Shown: in pieces, positions 1 to 8,562 of the stretch
Layout of the letters: each line of letters begins with the position of its first letter
Position numbering within the stretch: position 1 is the first letter of the stretch
From: Streptomyces sp. ISL-100
GTDB lineage: Bacteria; Actinomycetota; Actinomycetes; Streptomycetales; Streptomycetaceae
NCBI RefSeq assembly: GCF_018614615.1
Contig: NZ_JAGGOK010000012.1
Span: 124,001-188,000 of the forward strand
Direction of reading: 5' to 3'
DNA length: 64,000 bases
Made by a program: the position numbers and the translations under genes
The notes under the pieces: model-generated
What the model saw: only the letters and a program-made list of their open reading frames with translations
Told to the model about the DNA's origin: nothing
The model's database searches: none

Positions 1-128
1 ACAAGGTCCGGGCGACGGAGTCGATGGCGGCGACGGTGGAGTCGCTGGCGGGGGAGCTGGCGCTGGCGAGCGGCTATTTGCAGCGAACGCGGACGGCGGC
101 GGCGCTGGAGGGGGACGGTCTGCTGTGA
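1..128 (+). CDS. C-terminal end of an unidentified protein (partial)
   Basis: The reading frame that enters the window (codons from base 3) runs for 41 sense codons with strong GC3 and stops at TGA 126-128. The visible tail is Ala/Leu/Thr-rich and probably helical. The stop overlaps the GTG at 125 as GTGA, so it appears translationally coupled to the lipoprotein downstream. Solute-binding/VWA proteins of this kind often neighbour toxic-anion resistance (TelA-like) genes in Streptomyces, but too little is visible to claim that. Confidence 0.6.
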   Translation, partial: KVRATESMAATVESLAGELALASGYLQRTRTAAALEGDGLL

Positions 129-1876
129 GGCACCTCTGGATGTTCCCCCGGACGCCCTCCGGGCGTGTCCTCAAGCGCCGGACGGGCGTGATTCGGCCGC
201 ACTTTCAGCCCCTCCGGCGTTTGAGGAGCGGGGTCTGGGGCGGAGCCCCCACACGGCGGGGCCGTAAATGTCACAGCCGGGAAGGGGCGGGCAGGGGAAA
301 GGCCCCGCAGGGCGCCACCGCCCTGGCCCTCGCGGTGCTGCTCCTCGGGAGCGCCGCTTGCAGCGGTGGCGACCAGGCCCCGGAGCAGGGGCCCCAGAAG
401 TACCAAAAGGGCACCGTACGCATCCTCGCCTCCAGCGAACTCGCCGACATGGCGCCCGTACTGGAAGCCGCCCGCAAAGCCACCGGCATCACCGTCACCC
501 CCACCTGGGCCGGCACCCGCGACGCCGTGGAACAGGTCGCATCCGGCAAGGCGGACGGCGCGTACGACGCCGTCTGGCTGGCCTCCAACGACTACCTCCG
601 CCTGCGCCCCGGCGCCGCCCGCAAGATCACCTCCGAGACCTCGGTCATGACGTCCCCCGTGGCGATCGGCGTCAAGGAGGACACGGTCCGCCGGCTCGGC
701 TGGGGGAAGCCGCAGGACGTGACCTGGGCCCAGGTCCACCGAGCAGTGGCCGACGGGAAACTGACGTACGGCATGACCGACCCCACCCGCTCCAACTCCG
801 GCTTCGCCGCTCTGATTTCCGTCGCATCGGCCCTGTCCGGCGCCCAGTCCGCCCTCACCGACGCCGACGTACGCACCGCCTCGCCCAAGCTCAAGGAGTT
901 CTTCGCGGGACAGCAGCTCACCTCGGGGTCCTCCGGCTGGCTCGCGTCGGCGTACACCCGGCGCGGCACCGTCGACGCGCTGATCAACTACGAGTCCGTA
1001 CTGCACTCCATGAACCGCGACAGCGGCAGCCGTAGCGGACTCACCGTGATCCGCCCCAAAGACGGCGTCGTCACCGCCGACTACCCGCTGACCCTCCTCA
1101 CCTCCGCCCCCGCCGGCGCCCGCGACGACGTACGGGCCCTGACCGAATACCTCCGCGGACCGGACGCCCAGCGCGCGCTGACCGAGCGCACCTTCCGCCG
1201 GCCCGTCGTCACCTCGGTACGCCCCGCCTCACCCCTCGCAACCGACGCGCGCCGCGAACTGCCCTTCCCCGGCAGCCGGTCCGTCGCCGACGGGCTCCTC
1301 TCCTCGTACGAGAACGAGCTGCGCCGCCCGTCGCGCACGGTGTACGTACTCGACACGTCGGGGTCGATGAAGGGTGAGCGCCTCGACCGGCTGAAGGACG
1401 CACTCGCCGAGCTGACGGGGGACTTCCGGGACCGGGAGGAGGTCACGCTGATGCCGTTCGGGTCGGACGTGAAGCAGGTCCGTACGCACACCGTCGATCC
1501 GGCCGATCCACGCTCCGGCCTCGACGCCATCCGCGCCGACGCCAAGTCACTGTCCGCGTCCGGCGACACGGCGATCTACAGCAGTCTGCGAGAGGCGTAC
1601 GAGCACCTCGGCGAGCGTAAGGGCGACGACGCGTTCACCTCCGTCGTGCTGATGACCGACGGCGAGAACACCGCCGGCGACGACGCCTCCGACTTCGACG
1701 CCTTCTACGCCGGCCTGCCGAAGGACCGGGACTCCACTCCCGTCTTCCCCATCGTGTTCGGCGACTCGGACCGCTCCGAGCTGGAGCACATCGCCGAACT
1801 CACCGGCGGGCGGCTCTTCGACGCGACGAAGGATTCACTGGACGGGGCATTCGAGGAGATCCGTGGCTACCAATAA
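125..1876 (+). CDS. Lipoprotein with solute-binding and von Willebrand A domains
   Basis: A predicted membrane-anchored extracellular protein. The hydrophobic stretch near residues 64-78 ends in a lipobox GSAAC (Cys79). Residues about 90-375 resemble a type 2 periplasmic solute-binding domain, and residues about 403-580 form a VWA domain whose MIDAS motif DTSGS begins at Asp410. The VWA part suggests divalent-metal-dependent protein binding; ligand and partner are unknown. The only start with a clear logic is GTG 125, overlapping the upstream stop, but this gives an odd 60-residue Arg/Gly-rich stretch before the signal core because a dispersed repeat (about 151-310) lies there. In-frame GTG 188 is an alternative. 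It overlaps the next gene by 14 bases. Confidence 0.8.
   Translation: MRHLWMFPRTPSGRVLKRRTGVIRPHFQPLRRLRSGVWGGAPTRRGRKCHSREGAGRGKAPQGATALALAVLLLGSAACSGGDQAPEQGPQKYQKGTVRILASSELADMAPVLEAARKATGITVTPTWAGTRDAVEQVASGKADGAYDAVWLASNDYLRLRPGAARKITSETSVMTSPVAIGVKEDTVRRLGWGKPQDVTWAQVHRAVADGKLTYGMTDPTRSNSGFAALISVASALSGAQSALTDADVRTASPKLKEFFAGQQLTSGSSGWLASAYTRRGTVDALINYESVLHSMNRDSGSRSGLTVIRPKDGVVTADYPLTLLTSAPAGARDDVRALTEYLRGPDAQRALTERTFRRPVVTSVRPASPLATDARRELPFPGSRSVADGLLSSYENELRRPSRTVYVLDTSGSMKGERLDRLKDALAELTGDFRDREEVTLMPFGSDVKQVRTHTVDPADPRSGLDAIRADAKSLSASGDTAIYSSLREAYEHLGERKGDDAFTSVVLMTDGENTAGDDASDFDAFYAGLPKDRDSTPVFPIVFGDSDRSELEHIAELTGGRLFDATKDSLDGAFEEIRGYQ
151..310. repeat. REP-like dispersed repeat, copy 1
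   Basis: Contains the core CAGCCCCTCCGGCGTTTGAG (206-225) followed by GAGCGGGGTCTGGGGCGGAG, and an inverted relative (TCCTCAAGCGCCGGACGGGC) at 168-187. Related cores occur near 12970, 19980 and 27140. The other three copies are intergenic. This one falls inside the predicted N-terminus of the lipoprotein gene. Confidence 0.75.
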
Positions 1877-2456
1877 AGCCCTGAGGTACCTGGAGTCCCG
1901 CAAGAACCTCACCGGCAGCGCATGCGGCATCGTCGGCCTTGCCCTCACCTTCACCGGGCTCGCGGGCGCGTACTGGCCGGTCGTCGTCGCGGGCCTGTAC
2001 GGCGCGGGCGCGCTCATCGCCCCGCCCGAACGGCCCGCCGCCCCGGACTTCCCCGACCCGGCCGAGCAACTCGACGTACTGCGCGCCGACTTCACGACCC
2101 TGCGGGACTACCTGAAGTCGGTCGATCTGCCCCCGGCGGCCGCCGGCCGCCTCACCGAACTGTCCGAGTTGCTGGCGGCCCTGCTCGCCCAGGACGACTG
2201 GACCACGGATCCGGAGGCGTTCCACACGCTGTCGCGGGCCGTGCGCCAGGACATCCCGGAGTCGGTGGACACGTACGCCCGTACGCGCTGGTGGACGCGG
2301 CTCGCACCCGGCACCGAGCCGCCGGAGCGGCACCTGGAGCGGCAGCTGTCCCTCCTCCACACGGAGGCCGAAGCACTGGCGGCGGCCCTCCGCGAATCGG
2401 AGGCCCGCCGCCAGCAGTCGCACACCCACTACTTGGAGGGCAGAAACAGCCCCTGA
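1863..2456 (+). CDS. Membrane protein of unknown function, VWA-lipoprotein partner
   Basis: A 197-residue protein. Start GTG 1863 lies inside the end of the preceding gene (14-base overlap), so the two are probably translated together. Two hydrophobic segments lie close together at about residues 17-55, ending at a Pro-rich APPERPAAP turn. The remaining 140 residues are soluble, helical and Leu/Glu/Arg-rich. The topology suggests a membrane anchor with a cytoplasmic helical domain. No family is recognised; operon context suggests a role with the VWA lipoprotein at the membrane. Confidence 0.75.
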   Translation: MATNKALRYLESRKNLTGSACGIVGLALTFTGLAGAYWPVVVAGLYGAGALIAPPERPAAPDFPDPAEQLDVLRADFTTLRDYLKSVDLPPAAAGRLTELSELLAALLAQDDWTTDPEAFHTLSRAVRQDIPESVDTYARTRWWTRLAPGTEPPERHLERQLSLLHTEAEALAAALRESEARRQQSHTHYLEGRNSP

Positions 2457-2467
2457 GGGAAAAGACC

Positions 2468-2500
2468 AGCCCCCGAAGCCGTGAGGGGGCTTCGGGGGCT
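2468..2500. terminator. Bidirectional terminator between the membrane gene and pckG
   Basis: A perfect 13-bp inverted repeat (AGCCCCCGAAGCC with its complement) around a 7-base loop lies between two convergent stops at 2456 and 2579. Confidence 0.85.
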
Positions 2501-2578
2501 GTGCCGCGGCGGGCCGGTGACCCCACAGGTCAGGGCGGATGTCAGGAAGGCCCGGCCGCGGAGATCAGCGGAGCTCGA

Positions 2579-4402
2579 TCAGCCCAGGCGCTCGACGAGT
2601 GCGCGGTACTCGTCCCACAGCTCCTTCGGCGTGTGGTCGCCGAAGGTGTTGAGGTGCTCGGGGACCAGGGCGGCCTCCTCGCGCCAGACCTCCTTGTCGA
2701 CCGTGAGCAGGAAGTCCAGCTCCTCCTCGGAGAGGTCCAGGCCCTCGGTGTCCAGGGAGCCCTTGGCCGGCAGGATGCCGATGGGGGTCTCGACACCCTC
2801 GGCCTTGCCCTCAAGACGCTCGACGATCCACTTCAGGACGCGGCTGTTCTCGCCGAAGCCCGGCCACACGAACTTGCCCGCGTCGTTCTTGCGGAACCAG
2901 TTGACGTAGTAGATCGTCGGGAGCTTGGACTGGTCCTTGTCGGCACCCACCTTGACCCAGTGGCCCATGTAGTCGCCCATGTTGTAGCCGCAGAACGGCA
3001 GCATGGCGAACGGGTCGCGGCGCAGCTCGCCGACCTTGCCCTCGGCGGCGGCGGTCTTCTCGGAGGCGACGTTCGCGCCGAGGAAGACGCCGTGCTGCCA
3101 GTTGAAGGACTCGGTCACCAGCGGAACGGCAGTGGCGCGGCGGCCGCCGAAGAGGATCGCGGAGATCGGTACGCCCTTGGGGTCCTCCCACTCGGGCGCG
3201 ATGATCGGGCACTGCCCGGCCGGGACGGTGAAGCGGGCGTTGGGGTGGGCTGCGGGGGTGCCGGACTCGGGGGTCCAGTCGTTGCCCTTCCAGTCCGTGA
3301 GGTGCGCGGGCGCCTCCTCGGTCATGCCCTCCCACCACACGTCGCCGTCGTCCGTGAGCGCGACGTTCGTGAAGACGGAGTTGCCCCACATGGTCTTCAT
3401 GGCGTTGGCGTTGGTGTGCTCACCGGTGCCGGGCGCGACACCGAAGAAGCCGGCCTCGGGGTTGATCGCGTACAGCTGGCCGTCCTCGCCGAACCGCATC
3501 CAGGCGATGTCGTCGCCGATGGTCTCGACGGTCCAGCCGGAGATCGTGGGCTCCAGCATGGCGAGGTTGGTCTTGCCGCAGGCGGACGGGAAGGCGGCGG
3601 CGACGTACTTCGATGCGCCCTTCGGCGGGGTGAGCTTGAGGATCAGCATGTGCTCGGCCAGCCAGCCCTCGTCGCGCGCCATGACGGACGCGATGCGCAG
3701 GGCGTAGCACTTCTTGCCGAGCAGGGCGTTGCCGCCGTAACCCGAGCCGTAGGACCAGATCTCGCGGTCCTCGGGGAAGTGCGAGATGTACTTCGTGGAG
3801 TTGCACGGCCACGGGACATCGGCCTCGCCCTCGGCGAGCGGTGCGCCGAGGGTGTGGACGGCCTTGACGAAGAAGCCGTCGGTGCCGAGTTCGTCGAGGA
3901 CGGCCTGGCCCATCCGGGTCATGGTGCGCATCGAGACGGCGACGTACGCCGAGTCGGTGATCTCGACGCCGATGGCGGAGAGCGGCGAGCCGACCGGGCC
4001 CATGCAGAACGGGACGACGTACATGGTGCGGCCACGCATCGACCCGCGGAAGACACTCTTCTCACCCGCGAAGATCTCTCGCATCTCGGCGGGAGCCTTC
4101 CAGTGGTTCGTCGGGCCCGCGTCCTCTTCCTTCTCGGAGCAGATGAAGGTGCGGTCCTCCACGCGGGCGACGTCGCTGGGGTCGGAGGCGGCGTAGTAGG
4201 AGTTCGGGCGCTTGACGGGGTCCAGCTTCTTGAACGTGCCCTTGGCGACGAGTTCATCAGCCAGCCGCTGGTACTCGGCCTCCGAGCCGTCGCACCAGAC
4301 GACCTGGTCCGGCTCGGTGAGGGCTGCGATCTCGTCGACCCAGGAGATCAGCTCCTGGTGGTTCGTCGGAAGGGTGGTGGGAGCCGCGTTGTCGCGCGCC
4401 AC
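2579..4402 (-). CDS. pckG: Phosphoenolpyruvate carboxykinase (GTP)
   Basis: Converts oxaloacetate and GTP to phosphoenolpyruvate, CO2 and GDP, the first committed step of gluconeogenesis, in the cytosol. The 607-residue length fits the GTP-dependent family. Visible signatures are the P-loop region [14 protein letters not shown], the guanine-binding FGGRRA segment, and WFRKND near the C-terminus. I place the start at GTG 4402 ([10 protein letters not shown]), with AGGAG five bases upstream; the longer open frame to 4507 lacks family similarity. The gene stands alone, convergent with the membrane gene and divergent from hemolysin III. Confidence 0.97.
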   Translation of the reverse strand: MARDNAAPTTLPTNHQELISWVDEIAALTEPDQVVWCDGSEAEYQRLADELVAKGTFKKLDPVKRPNSYYAASDPSDVARVEDRTFICSEKEEDAGPTNHWKAPAEMREIFAGEKSVFRGSMRGRTMYVVPFCMGPVGSPLSAIGVEITDSAYVAVSMRTMTRMGQAVLDELGTDGFFVKAVHTLGAPLAEGEADVPWPCNSTKYISHFPEDREIWSYGSGYGGNALLGKKCYALRIASVMARDEGWLAEHMLILKLTPPKGASKYVAAAFPSACGKTNLAMLEPTISGWTVETIGDDIAWMRFGEDGQLYAINPEAGFFGVAPGTGEHTNANAMKTMWGNSVFTNVALTDDGDVWWEGMTEEAPAHLTDWKGNDWTPESGTPAAHPNARFTVPAGQCPIIAPEWEDPKGVPISAILFGGRRATAVPLVTESFNWQHGVFLGANVASEKTAAAEGKVGELRRDPFAMLPFCGYNMGDYMGHWVKVGADKDQSKLPTIYYVNWFRKNDAGKFVWPGFGENSRVLKWIVERLEGKAEGVETPIGILPAKGSLDTEGLDLSEEELDFLLTVDKEVWREEAALVPEHLNTFGDHTPKELWDEYRALVERLG

Positions 4403-4594
4403 GATTGCTCCTAAGTGAGGGTGTTTGTAGATGTATGCCCCGTGGGGGCTGCGACCCGGATGCTTTACGGCATTGAATCCTTGGCGCTCATCCGGTGCCG
4501 ACCGCACTCATCTGATCATCCGCGCCGCGCGCCCATATGTCCAGGGGGCCCCTCACGTGAGCATCACCACTCATTTCACCCCTACCTGGTCGTA

Positions 4595-4612
4595 ACCTAC
4601 GGTGGCGTAGGT
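4595..4612. promoter_or_regulatory. Operator-like palindrome in the hemolysin III promoter
   Basis: ACCTACG and its exact complement CGTAGGT are separated by GTGG. The palindrome ends at the first base of the TAGGAT -10 box, so a bound repressor would block the polymerase. The regulator is unknown; the TetR gene just downstream is one candidate. Confidence 0.6.
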
Positions 4613-4617
4613 AGGAT
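4612..4617 (+). promoter_or_regulatory. -10 box (TAGGAT), leaderless hemolysin III mRNA
   Basis: TAGGAT lies seven bases before ATG 4625, placing the predicted transcription start on or next to the start codon. No Shine-Dalgarno sequence is visible, consistent with a leaderless transcript. Confidence 0.55.
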
Positions 4618-4624
4618 ATTCCGC

Positions 4625-5335
4625 ATGACCTTCGCCGAGTCCGATCAGCTGCCGAACCCAGACGGCCCCGGCAAGGGGGCCGTCGAGATCGAGCTCCCGA
4701 GCCCGGTCAAACCGAAACTGCGCGGCTGGCTGCACGCCGGAATGTTTCCGGCCGTGGTCGTCGCCGGCCTGGTGCTCATCACCCTCGCCGACTCCACCCG
4801 CGCCCGGGTGGCCTGCGGCATCTACATCCTGACGGCGTGCCTGCTCTTCGGCATCAGCGCGATCTACCACCGCGGCACGTGGGGTCCGCGCGGCGAAGCC
4901 ATCCTGCGCAGACTCGACCACGCCAACATCTTCCTGATCATCGCGGGCACCTACACCCCTCTCACCGTGCTCCTGCTGCCCGCCTCCACCGGCCGCACGC
5001 TGCTGTGGGCGGTATGGGCGGCGGCACTGGCGGGGATCGCCTTCCGGGTGTTCTGGGTCGGCGCCCCGCGCTGGCTGTACACCCCCTGCTACATCGCGAT
5101 GGGCTGGGCGGCGGTCTTCTTCCTCCCCGACTTCATGCGGGCGGGCGGCATCGCCGTACTGGTCCTGGTGATCGTCGGCGGGCTGCTCTACAGCGCCGGC
5201 GGCGTGATCTACGGCCTCAAGCGCCCCAACCCGTCACCGCGGTGGTTCGGGTTCCACGAGGTGTTCCACTCGCTGACGCTGGCCGCCTTCATCGCGCACT
5301 ACGTCGGTATTTCCCTGGTGGCGTACTCGGCCTGA
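4625..5335 (+). CDS. Hemolysin III family (PAQR/CREST-like) membrane protein
   Basis: A 236-residue integral membrane protein with about seven hydrophobic segments. The conserved polar motifs of the family are present: SAIYHRGTWG near residue 80, DHANIFLIIAGTYTPL near residue 97, and HEVFHSLTLAAFIAHY near the C-terminus. These His/Asp/Ser residues are thought to form a metal site in the CREST hydrolase superfamily. The name comes from a Bacillus cereus protein; haemolytic activity is not implied here. ATG 4625 is chosen over earlier in-frame codons because of the promoter spacing. A hairpin terminates the gene. Confidence 0.88.
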   Translation: MTFAESDQLPNPDGPGKGAVEIELPSPVKPKLRGWLHAGMFPAVVVAGLVLITLADSTRARVACGIYILTACLLFGISAIYHRGTWGPRGEAILRRLDHANIFLIIAGTYTPLTVLLLPASTGRTLLWAVWAAALAGIAFRVFWVGAPRWLYTPCYIAMGWAAVFFLPDFMRAGGIAVLVLVIVGGLLYSAGGVIYGLKRPNPSPRWFGFHEVFHSLTLAAFIAHYVGISLVAYSA

Positions 5336-5355
5336 CCGCCCGCTCCCCTTCCCGC

Positions 5356-5385
5356 AGTGGCCGTGGCTTCGAAGCCACGGCCACT
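5356..5385 (+). terminator. Terminator after hemolysin III
   Basis: A perfect 30-base palindrome (15-bp arms) with TTCG at the centre follows the stop at 5335. It also argues against the TetR gene starting at the open-frame edge at 5385. Confidence 0.75.
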
Positions 5386-5416
5386 TGTCGTGCCGTGCCA
5401 CGACCGGCCGATGCCC

Positions 5417-5422
5417 GACAAT
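5417..5422 (+). promoter_or_regulatory. -10 box (GACAAT), leaderless TetR mRNA
   Basis: GACAAT lies seven bases before ATG 5430, the spacing expected for a leaderless transcript. This decides the start codon. Confidence 0.45.
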
Positions 5423-5429
5423 GGCGGGC

Positions 5430-6059
5430 ATGGCCGCCGACATTCCACATCCACTCGCCGACGCCGCACCGCCCCGCCGCCCGGGCCTGCGCGAGCGCAA
5501 GAAGCTCAAGACACGGAACGCGATCCGCACGGCGACCTACCGGCTGATCGCCGAGCAGGGGTACGAAGCCACCACCGTCGAGCAGATCGCCGAGGCCGCC
5601 GAGGTCTCGCCGTCGACCGTCTTCCGTTACTTCCCGGCCAAGGAAGACATCGTCATCACCGACGAGTACGACGCGCTGATGGAATCGGCTCTGCGCGCCC
5701 GCCCGGCCGACGAGCCGCTCGTCGAGTCCCTGCGGACCGTGGTGACCCAGGCCCTGCGGCACTCCCTCACCCATGAGCCCGAGGAGATGCTGCTGCGTTC
5801 GAAGCTGCTGACCGAAGTACCCGCCGTACGCGCCCGCATGATGGAGAGCATGTCCGTGACCGGCCGCATGCTGTGCGAGGCCGTGGCCGAGCGGACGGGG
5901 CGCGGCGCGGACGAACTGGAAGTGCGGGTCGTCTCAATGAGCTTCGTCGCCGCGCTGGTGGAAACCACCGTGTACTGGGCGGAGCACGGCAGACAGGACG
6001 ACCTGGTCGCCCTCGTCGACCGCACCCTGGACACCCTCAACGACGGCTTCCGGCTGTGA
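5430..6059 (+). CDS. TetR family transcriptional regulator
   Basis: A 209-residue DNA-binding repressor candidate. The N-terminal TetR helix-turn-helix spans about residues 28-75, with the recognition region VEQIAEAAEVSPSTVFRYFP typical of the family. The rest is an all-helical ligand/dimer domain of the AcrR C-terminal type. ATG 5421 is an alternative start. It follows hemolysin III on the same strand but behind a terminator. The target is unknown; the palindrome at 4595 is a testable candidate. Confidence 0.88.
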   Translation: MAADIPHPLADAAPPRRPGLRERKKLKTRNAIRTATYRLIAEQGYEATTVEQIAEAAEVSPSTVFRYFPAKEDIVITDEYDALMESALRARPADEPLVESLRTVVTQALRHSLTHEPEEMLLRSKLLTEVPAVRARMMESMSVTGRMLCEAVAERTGRGADELEVRVVSMSFVAALVETTVYWAEHGRQDDLVALVDRTLDTLNDGFRL

Positions 6060-6078
6060 CGCCATGACCGCGGACAAG

Positions 6079-6114
6079 CCGGTGGCCCGGACCACCTGAG
6101 GTCCGGGCCACCGG
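6079..6114. terminator. Bidirectional terminator
   Basis: A perfect 15-bp inverted repeat (CCGGTGGCCCGGACC) with a 6-base loop separates the convergent TetR and copper-oxidase genes. Confidence 0.85.
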
Positions 6115-6120
6115 GGTCTG

Positions 6121-8562
6121 TCAGGACCGGCGCTCGCGGAAGTCTCCCTTCCCGCAGGCCTTGCCGTCCTTGTTACGGTCCAGGCGGTGCCGGTCGCGCC
6201 GCACGTCCAGCACGCCGTACCCCTTGGACTTCAGCCACTCGCACCGGTCGGCCGCCGGCACCTTCTTCGGGAACTTCCACGGCACGCAGGTGCTGACCTT
6301 GCCGTACGCGTGGTCGCAGCCGTCGTACCCCTCGGGCATCTTTACGCTCTTGCTCTTGCCGTTGCCCTTGCCCTGGTGGCCGGGCGGGTGCGGGGCCGCC
6401 AGTTCATCGGCGTAACTCTGCACGCGCTCCGCCGCGACCTGCCCCTGCGGGCCGATCCGCACCCACTTCGACACCGACGGCACGCCCTTCGCGTCGACGA
6501 CCGACAGCATGTACCAGCCGGGCGGCGCCAGATTGGGGTTGCTGGTGAGGGAGAGGTCGATGGTGTTTCCGTCGACCGTCATCGGCAGGTCTACGAGGCG
6601 CTGGTTCGGATCGGACGAGTGGGTGACGGCAGCCGGGCGGATCAGGGACGCCTTCACCACGGGCTTGTCGACCGTGATGCGCTGCGCCGAGCCGTACGCC
6701 CAGTTCTGCGAAGCCACCGAAGTGATCTTCGGGCGGGCGCCCTTGAAGAAGTACGGCGGCTTGTAGATGGACACGCGCTGCTCGAACGACCCGTCACCCG
6801 GGTTGTCGCCGACGCTCAGCACCCGGCCGTCGGGCAGCAGCGTGGATGAGGAGTGGTACGTACGCGGCACCGGATCGGCGGCGAGGCCCGGCTCGAACTT
6901 GTTCGTCGCAGGGTCGTACATCGACGCCTCGAAGACCGGGTCCTCGCGGTACGTGTGCAGCGCGCCGCCCGTCTCCAGGACCTTGCCGTCCGGCAGGATC
7001 ACCGCGGACAGGTAGACCTTGCCCTCGGCGCCCTTCTGGAAGGTGCCGTCCTTGTACTTGCCCTGCGGCAGGTCGGGCCCGGCGACGTACTCCGGCGAAG
7101 CGGCCTTCATGTCGATCAGGTCGACCAGGCGGTGCGCGTCCGGCGAGACGGTGTGATTGCCGCCGCCGGCCGTGAGTACCTTCTGGTCCTGGGCGGGTGG
7201 CAGCAGCAGCGACGCGGACTGGTCGCGCTCGTCCTTCTTCCTCAGCCCGGGTACGTCGGTGATGGTGCCCTTCTCGTAGTCGTAGACGGATGCCCCGGTG
7301 CCGGGCAGGCCGATCCCGAAGGTGTGACTGCCGCTGTAGAACAGGCGGCCGTCCTGGAGCAGGATCATCGCCGGGTACAGGCCCCAGAACGACCAGGCCT
7401 GCTTGGCCTCGCCCATCGGGAGCCACTTGTTCTGGGCGAAACTGAAGTGCTCGTTGACGACCGTCCCGGCGGCGTCCTCGCCGAGCCCGCCGAGCGAGAC
7501 GACGTCACCGTTGCCCATCGCGGTCGCGGACGGGTACCAGTGCCCCGCGAGCATGTCGTTGACCTTGACGTACTTGTTGAGCTTGGGTTCGAAGACGTAA
7601 CTGGTCTTCAGCCCCTTGTAGCCGACCGTCCCGTCCGCCGACGCGTAGTCCTTGTTTCCGCCGACCACCAGCACACGCCCGTCCGGGAGCTGGACGTGTC
7701 CGGCGCAGAAGAAGTCCTCGGGCGTCGGGATGTCCGTGTACTTGCCGGTCACCGGGTCGAAGACGGACGACTTGAAGGTACCGGCGGCGAATGCGTCACG
7801 GTCGTTCCCCGATCCGGCGATCAGCAGCACCTTGCCCGTGTGCAGAAGTACGGAGTGGATGGCGCGCACCGGCGAAGGCGCGGTCTGCACGGTCCACTCG
7901 CCCTTGCACTCCGGGCCCTTGCCCTCGCAGGGGTCGACGGGCGGCTCGGGCACGACGGTCGCGTCGGTCATCGCGTAGTCGTCGGTGGTGAGCGAGCCGA
8001 CGCCGTAGAGGGCCGCGCCCCAGGTGATCTGATCGGTGTTCGCGGGAACGACGGGTGTGCGTACCTCGGTACGGGCGTACGTCCCGCTCTGCGGCAGGGT
8101 GTTGAGGTCGGCCCAGAAGACCCAGCCCGCGGTCTTGTCGTGCCGGAAGAGCGTCATGGCCACGTCGGGCGACGTCGACTTGTACCAGAGGGACAGGTCG
8201 TACTGATGGCCCTCGGTGACCTTGGGCGCGCACTCGTTCTCCAGCATCATCGCCTTGCGGTCGCCGTCGGTGCGGCGGGTGAGGTCGATGCGCAGGGCAC
8301 GGGCTCCGGCGTGTGCGTCGTCCGTAACCGTGTAGGTGAAGTCGTTGTCGCCCCACCCGGACTTCTCGAAGCACTCGGGGAACTCGCCCTGTGCGTCGAG
8401 CGTTTCGAGACCGGGATTGGATATCAGGTTGGGTGCGGCGCTGGCGGGCGTGGCGTCGAGCGGCGCGAGCCCGAAGCCTGCGGCGAGCAGCGCGAACGCG
8501 GTGAGGAACAGGCGCGTCCTGCCGCGCCGGGGTCTTGTCGTATCTCGTCTGTACGGGGTCAT
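6121..8562 (-). CDS. Secreted copper-radical (galactose/glyoxal oxidase-like) protein with Excalibur tail
   Basis: An 813-residue secreted protein. Residues 1-42 form a signal peptide (ATPASA cleavage). Residues about 44-205 look like a carbohydrate-binding beta-sandwich. Residues about 222-600 form a kelch propeller, about 608-705 the DUF1929/early-set domain, and 773-806 an Excalibur calcium motif (DxNxDG). Residues matching the galactose-oxidase/GlxA copper site are present: Cys286 (FFCAGH) and Tyr343 (HWYPSA) for the thioether cross-link, Tyr569-His570 (RTYHSS) and His648 (VTHSSD). It therefore probably oxidises an alcohol or aldehyde on a glycan and makes H2O2. Its start overlaps the upstream glycosyltransferase stop (ATGA). 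It is longer than classic GlxA because of the binding module and tail. Confidence 0.85.
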   Translation of the reverse strand: MTPYRRDTTRPRRGRTRLFLTAFALLAAGFGLAPLDATPASAAPNLISNPGLETLDAQGEFPECFEKSGWGDNDFTYTVTDDAHAGARALRIDLTRRTDGDRKAMMLENECAPKVTEGHQYDLSLWYKSTSPDVAMTLFRHDKTAGWVFWADLNTLPQSGTYARTEVRTPVVPANTDQITWGAALYGVGSLTTDDYAMTDATVVPEPPVDPCEGKGPECKGEWTVQTAPSPVRAIHSVLLHTGKVLLIAGSGNDRDAFAAGTFKSSVFDPVTGKYTDIPTPEDFFCAGHVQLPDGRVLVVGGNKDYASADGTVGYKGLKTSYVFEPKLNKYVKVNDMLAGHWYPSATAMGNGDVVSLGGLGEDAAGTVVNEHFSFAQNKWLPMGEAKQAWSFWGLYPAMILLQDGRLFYSGSHTFGIGLPGTGASVYDYEKGTITDVPGLRKKDERDQSASLLLPPAQDQKVLTAGGGNHTVSPDAHRLVDLIDMKAASPEYVAGPDLPQGKYKDGTFQKGAEGKVYLSAVILPDGKVLETGGALHTYREDPVFEASMYDPATNKFEPGLAADPVPRTYHSSSTLLPDGRVLSVGDNPGDGSFEQRVSIYKPPYFFKGARPKITSVASQNWAYGSAQRITVDKPVVKASLIRPAAVTHSSDPNQRLVDLPMTVDGNTIDLSLTSNPNLAPPGWYMLSVVDAKGVPSVSKWVRIGPQGQVAAERVQSYADELAAPHPPGHQGKGNGKSKSVKMPEGYDGCDHAYGKVSTCVPWKFPKKVPAADRCEWLKSKGYGVLDVRRDRHRLDRNKDGKACGKGDFRERRS

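Noticed and set aside
1922..4414. 830-residue plus-strand frame opposite pckG
   Set aside because: Antisense shadow of a high-GC gene; composition is Val/Gly/Arg-rich without domains, while the minus strand encodes an unmistakable PEP carboxykinase.
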